NCBI GenBank assembly: GCA_964388615.1
Contig: CAYMBG010000103.1
Coordinates: 1 to 9,333, forward strand
Length of the DNA stretch: 9,333 nt
Source: SLLW01 sp964388615
Lineage (GTDB): Bacteria; Bacteroidota; Rhodothermia; Balneolales; Natronogracilivirgulaceae
Direction: 5' to 3'
The translations under genes were made by a program, and so were the position numbers. The notes under the pieces were generated by a model, which was not told the DNA's origin, did no database searches, and saw only the letters and a list, made by a program, of their open reading frames with translations. Each line of letters opens with the position of its first letter. Within the stretch, counting starts at the first letter, position 1. Shown here one piece after another: positions 7,714-9,333 of the stretch.

Positions 7714-7728
7714 AAAAAGCGCTTACAG
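7714..7728. promoter_or_regulatory. Second LacI-type operator-like sequence, between glnN and menA
   Basis: AAAAAGCGCTTACAG shares the 12-mer AAAGCGCTTACA with the palindrome upstream of the MFS gene. It matches the LacI-family consensus on its complement at 12 of 15 positions; one flank is degraded to A/T. It lies in the divergent region between glnN and menA and touches the assembly gap, so the target gene is unclear. A 12-base repeat alone is not rare in 9 kb. Confidence 0.3.
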
Positions 7729-7729
7729 C

Positions 7730-7829
7730 NNNNNNNNNNNNNNNNNNNNNNNNNNNNNNNNNNNNNNNNNNNNNNNNNNNNNNNNNNNNNNNNNNNNNNN
7801 NNNNNNNNNNNNNNNNNNNNNNNNNNNNN
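7730..7829. other. Assembly gap (100 N) removing the start of menA
   Basis: This is again exactly 100 N. MenA normally has about 60 residues before the NxxxDxxxD-type motif visible immediately after the gap, so at least about 180 coding bases are missing. The sequence left of the gap (7630-7729) carries stops in the relevant frame; the one ATG there (7687) reaches a stop after six codons. The start codon must therefore lie within the gap, whose true length exceeds 100 bases. Confidence 0.95.
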
Positions 7830-8552
7830 ACGAATTTCGCCAATGACTATTTTGATTTTCGGCGGGGAGCGGATACCAAAGAAAGGGTTGGTTTTACCCG
7901 AGCTTCTTCCACCGGTGCTGTCGCTCCTCAAAAAATGCTTTACATGGCGGCCAGTGCCTTTTTTCTTGCCTTTCTGCTTGGAATCCTGTTGGTCTGCCAC
8001 GCCGGATGGCTCATCCTGCTTATCGGACTGCTGTCTATCACCTCCGGAATCCTCTATACCGGCGGACCATTTCCCCTGGCTTACAATGGACTCGGTGATA
8101 TCTTCGTATTTCTTTTTTTTGGAATAATCGCTGTTATGGGCACCTATTTCGTCAACACTCTTCAGTGGTCATCGGAGGCTTTCTGGGCCTCCATTCCGAT
8201 CGGAGCACTCTCAACCATGATATTGGTAGTTAATAATTACCGGGATGTTGACACCGACCGAAAAGCAAATAAAAAAACCCTTGTGGTTTTACTTGGAGAG
8301 GCTTTTTCCAGATGGCATTTTGCCGTTTTAATGGGACTTGCATTTGCAATACCACCCCATTTTTTCTTTCGTGAGTCGTATGCGCTACCTGTTCTCTTAC
8401 CCTTATTGCTGTTACCCTGGGGGATTTGGCTGGTTTGGATTTTCTGGAATGAGACAAAAAAGGAACATTTCAATGCCATACTGGTCAAAACCGCCCGATT
8501 TATGACTTTTTTCGGGGTTTTCTTTGCCTTGGGTATTTTGTTATCAGCATGA
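7830..8552 (+). CDS. menA: 1,4-dihydroxy-2-naphthoate polyprenyltransferase MenA (partial, N-terminus in gap)
   Basis: This integral membrane prenyltransferase attaches a polyprenyl chain to DHNA to form demethylmenaquinone. The open frame begins directly at the gap with TNFANDYFDFRRGADTKERVGF, the first Asp-rich, Mg-diphosphate-binding motif of the UbiA/MenA family. A second motif, NNYRDVDTDRKANKKTL, follows at 8232-8282. Between and after them are hydrophobic segments, including SGILYTGGPFPLAYNGLGDIFVFLFFG, a MenA-specific stretch. The visible part is 240 residues; with about 60 lost in the gap this gives the usual length of about 300. An internal ATG at 7935 would exclude the first active-site motif and is not the start. 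menC follows after 62 nt on the same strand, supporting an operon for menaquinone synthesis. No frameshift is visible. Confidence 0.93.
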   Translation, partial: TNFANDYFDFRRGADTKERVGFTRASSTGAVAPQKMLYMAASAFFLAFLLGILLVCHAGWLILLIGLLSITSGILYTGGPFPLAYNGLGDIFVFLFFGIIAVMGTYFVNTLQWSSEAFWASIPIGALSTMILVVNNYRDVDTDRKANKKTLVVLLGEAFSRWHFAVLMGLAFAIPPHFFFRESYALPVLLPLLLLPWGIWLVWIFWNETKKEHFNAILVKTARFMTFFGVFFALGILLSA

Positions 8553-8586
8553 CACCTCTTATTGCGTAACATGACCCGGGTATTTC

Positions 8587-8626
8587 TCTGTCGCTCTGAT
8601 TATCTTTTTCAATTATGAGCGACAGA
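8587..8626 (+). promoter_or_regulatory. Perfect 10-bp inverted repeat covering the menC start codon
   Basis: TCTGTCGCTC (8587-8596) is fully complementary to GAGCGACAGA (8617-8626), with a 20-nt A/T-rich loop between. The right arm begins at the G of the menC ATG (8615-8617) and runs through codons 2-4. In the mRNA this would form a hairpin holding the start codon at the loop-stem junction, so it could affect initiation of menC translation or coupling to menA. The structure is directly visible; the regulatory role is inference. Confidence 0.5.
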
Positions 8627-9333
8627 ATCCACCTTTACCAATACTCGATTCCCTTTCGCAACCCCCTGCGAACCGCCACCGGATCCATTGTTCACCGTGA
8701 CGGGCTGATTATTGGCGATGGAAATCACATTTGGAGCGAAATCGCTCCGTTACCCGGCTTTTCTACAGAAAGTATCGACGATGTCTTGTGTTTTTTACGG
8801 CATTACCAAAACAAAATCCAATATTACTTCCAGAAACAGAACCTTTATCAATTCATGGCCGAACCCGCCATAAGCAAGGATCTAATTAAAATACCCTCAC
8901 TCCGTTTCGGGTTATCCATGATTGCCGAACAACAAAAAGCACTTGACGCCAATCTCCCTTTGTATGCTTATTGGATCCATACTAAGCTATCCGAATTTAA
9001 ACACATCAGGCAGTTTAGTCCCTCCACATATAACCAGGAGGTAAGATGTAACGCATTGCTTAGTTCTGAAAATTTATCGGATACTTTTCAGAGTGTCATC
9101 AAAGCTCGTGAGGCCGGATTCAACACCGTCAAATTAAAACTTCCCCCCTCTCCGCGGAAAGCACGTGAACTTGTTGCAACGATTTGTAAGAACTTTCCCG
9201 ATATGCGGTTTCGTTTTGATGCCAATGCCTGCTACTCGAAAGCTGATGCCGTAAAACTTTTTGATGGTCTTAACAAGCCACAATCAACACTTAACACATC
9301 CGCCTTTGACCTGACCTCCAAAACAATCAGCAG
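8615..9333 (+). CDS. menC: o-Succinylbenzoate synthase MenC (partial, 3' end outside window)
   Basis: This enolase-superfamily enzyme dehydrates SHCHC to o-succinylbenzoate in menaquinone synthesis. The frame is open from ATG 8615 to the window edge (239 codons). ATG 8615 is the only start candidate, because an in-frame TGA lies at 8597-8599. The N-terminal capping domain has the MenC pattern: YSIPFRNPLRTATGSIVHRDGL at 10-31 and SEIAPLPGFSTES at 41-53. The barrel begins with the KxK catalytic motif (VKLKL, K173 and K175) and the first metal ligand in RFDANACYS (D202). The later EEP metal ligands and the second catalytic Lys lie beyond the edge. The stretch after residue 218 (NKPQSTLNTSAFD) looks longer than the usual link to the next strand; the other two frames are closed there, so a frameshift in the visible part is unlikely. 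It follows menA closely and is probably cotranscribed. A hairpin spans the start. Confidence 0.88.
   Translation, partial: MSDRIHLYQYSIPFRNPLRTATGSIVHRDGLIIGDGNHIWSEIAPLPGFSTESIDDVLCFLRHYQNKIQYYFQKQNLYQFMAEPAISKDLIKIPSLRFGLSMIAEQQKALDANLPLYAYWIHTKLSEFKHIRQFSPSTYNQEVRCNALLSSENLSDTFQSVIKAREAGFNTVKLKLPPSPRKARELVATICKNFPDMRFRFDANACYSKADAVKLFDGLNKPQSTLNTSAFDLTSKTIS

Noticed and set aside
7698..8000. Minus-strand open frame spanning the second gap
   Set aside because: Most of it is N or antisense to the menA active-site motif; the plus-strand frame is clearly the real one.

Overview
The window looks like ordinary chromosomal sequence from a Bacteroidota/Balneolota-type bacterium (Balneolaceae-like is my best guess). 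The evidence is a long type III glutamine synthetase, a periplasmic propeller-amidohydrolase fusion, an SLC45-like MFS transporter, a menA-menC pair, mid-range GC, and start codons with little or no Shine-Dalgarno sequence. This placement is inferred from gene content; no rRNA or marker gene is present. Two runs of exactly 100 N (2948-3047 and 7730-7829) mark scaffold gaps in a draft or metagenome assembly, and each lies inside a gene or at its 5' end.

Layout: (1) Positions 2-91 hold the last 29 codons of an unidentified plus-strand gene. (2) Convergent to it, 164-3310 (minus) encodes an exported protein with a TolB/PD40-type beta-propeller followed by a metal-dependent amidohydrolase domain. 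(3) 3311-3648 is a divergent control region with a LacI-type operator-like palindrome. (4) 3649-5172 (plus) encodes an MFS transporter of the SLC45/GPH sugar-transporter type. (5) A strong bidirectional terminator at 5257-5291 separates it from the convergent 5366-7561 (minus) gene for glutamine synthetase III. (6) 7562-7729 is an AT-rich upstream region ending in a second LacI-type half-palindrome beside the second gap. (7) 7830-8552 (plus) is menA without its N-terminus. It is followed after 62 nt by the 5' part of menC (8615 to the window end), which was recognised by reading the frame directly.

How the genes fit together: menA (DHNA polyprenyltransferase) and menC (o-succinylbenzoate synthase) belong to menaquinone synthesis and probably form one operon. 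GSIII assimilates ammonium. The MFS transporter probably imports a sugar or glycoside, and the operator-like site just upstream suggests carbon-source control. The amidohydrolase probably acts in the periplasm on peptide or amide substrates. These are separate housekeeping and catabolic functions. I found no mobile element, CRISPR array, RNA gene or defence system, and no convincing undescribed multi-gene system. The best leads are small regulatory structures: a 10-bp perfect inverted repeat covering the menC start, and two related LacI-type sites.
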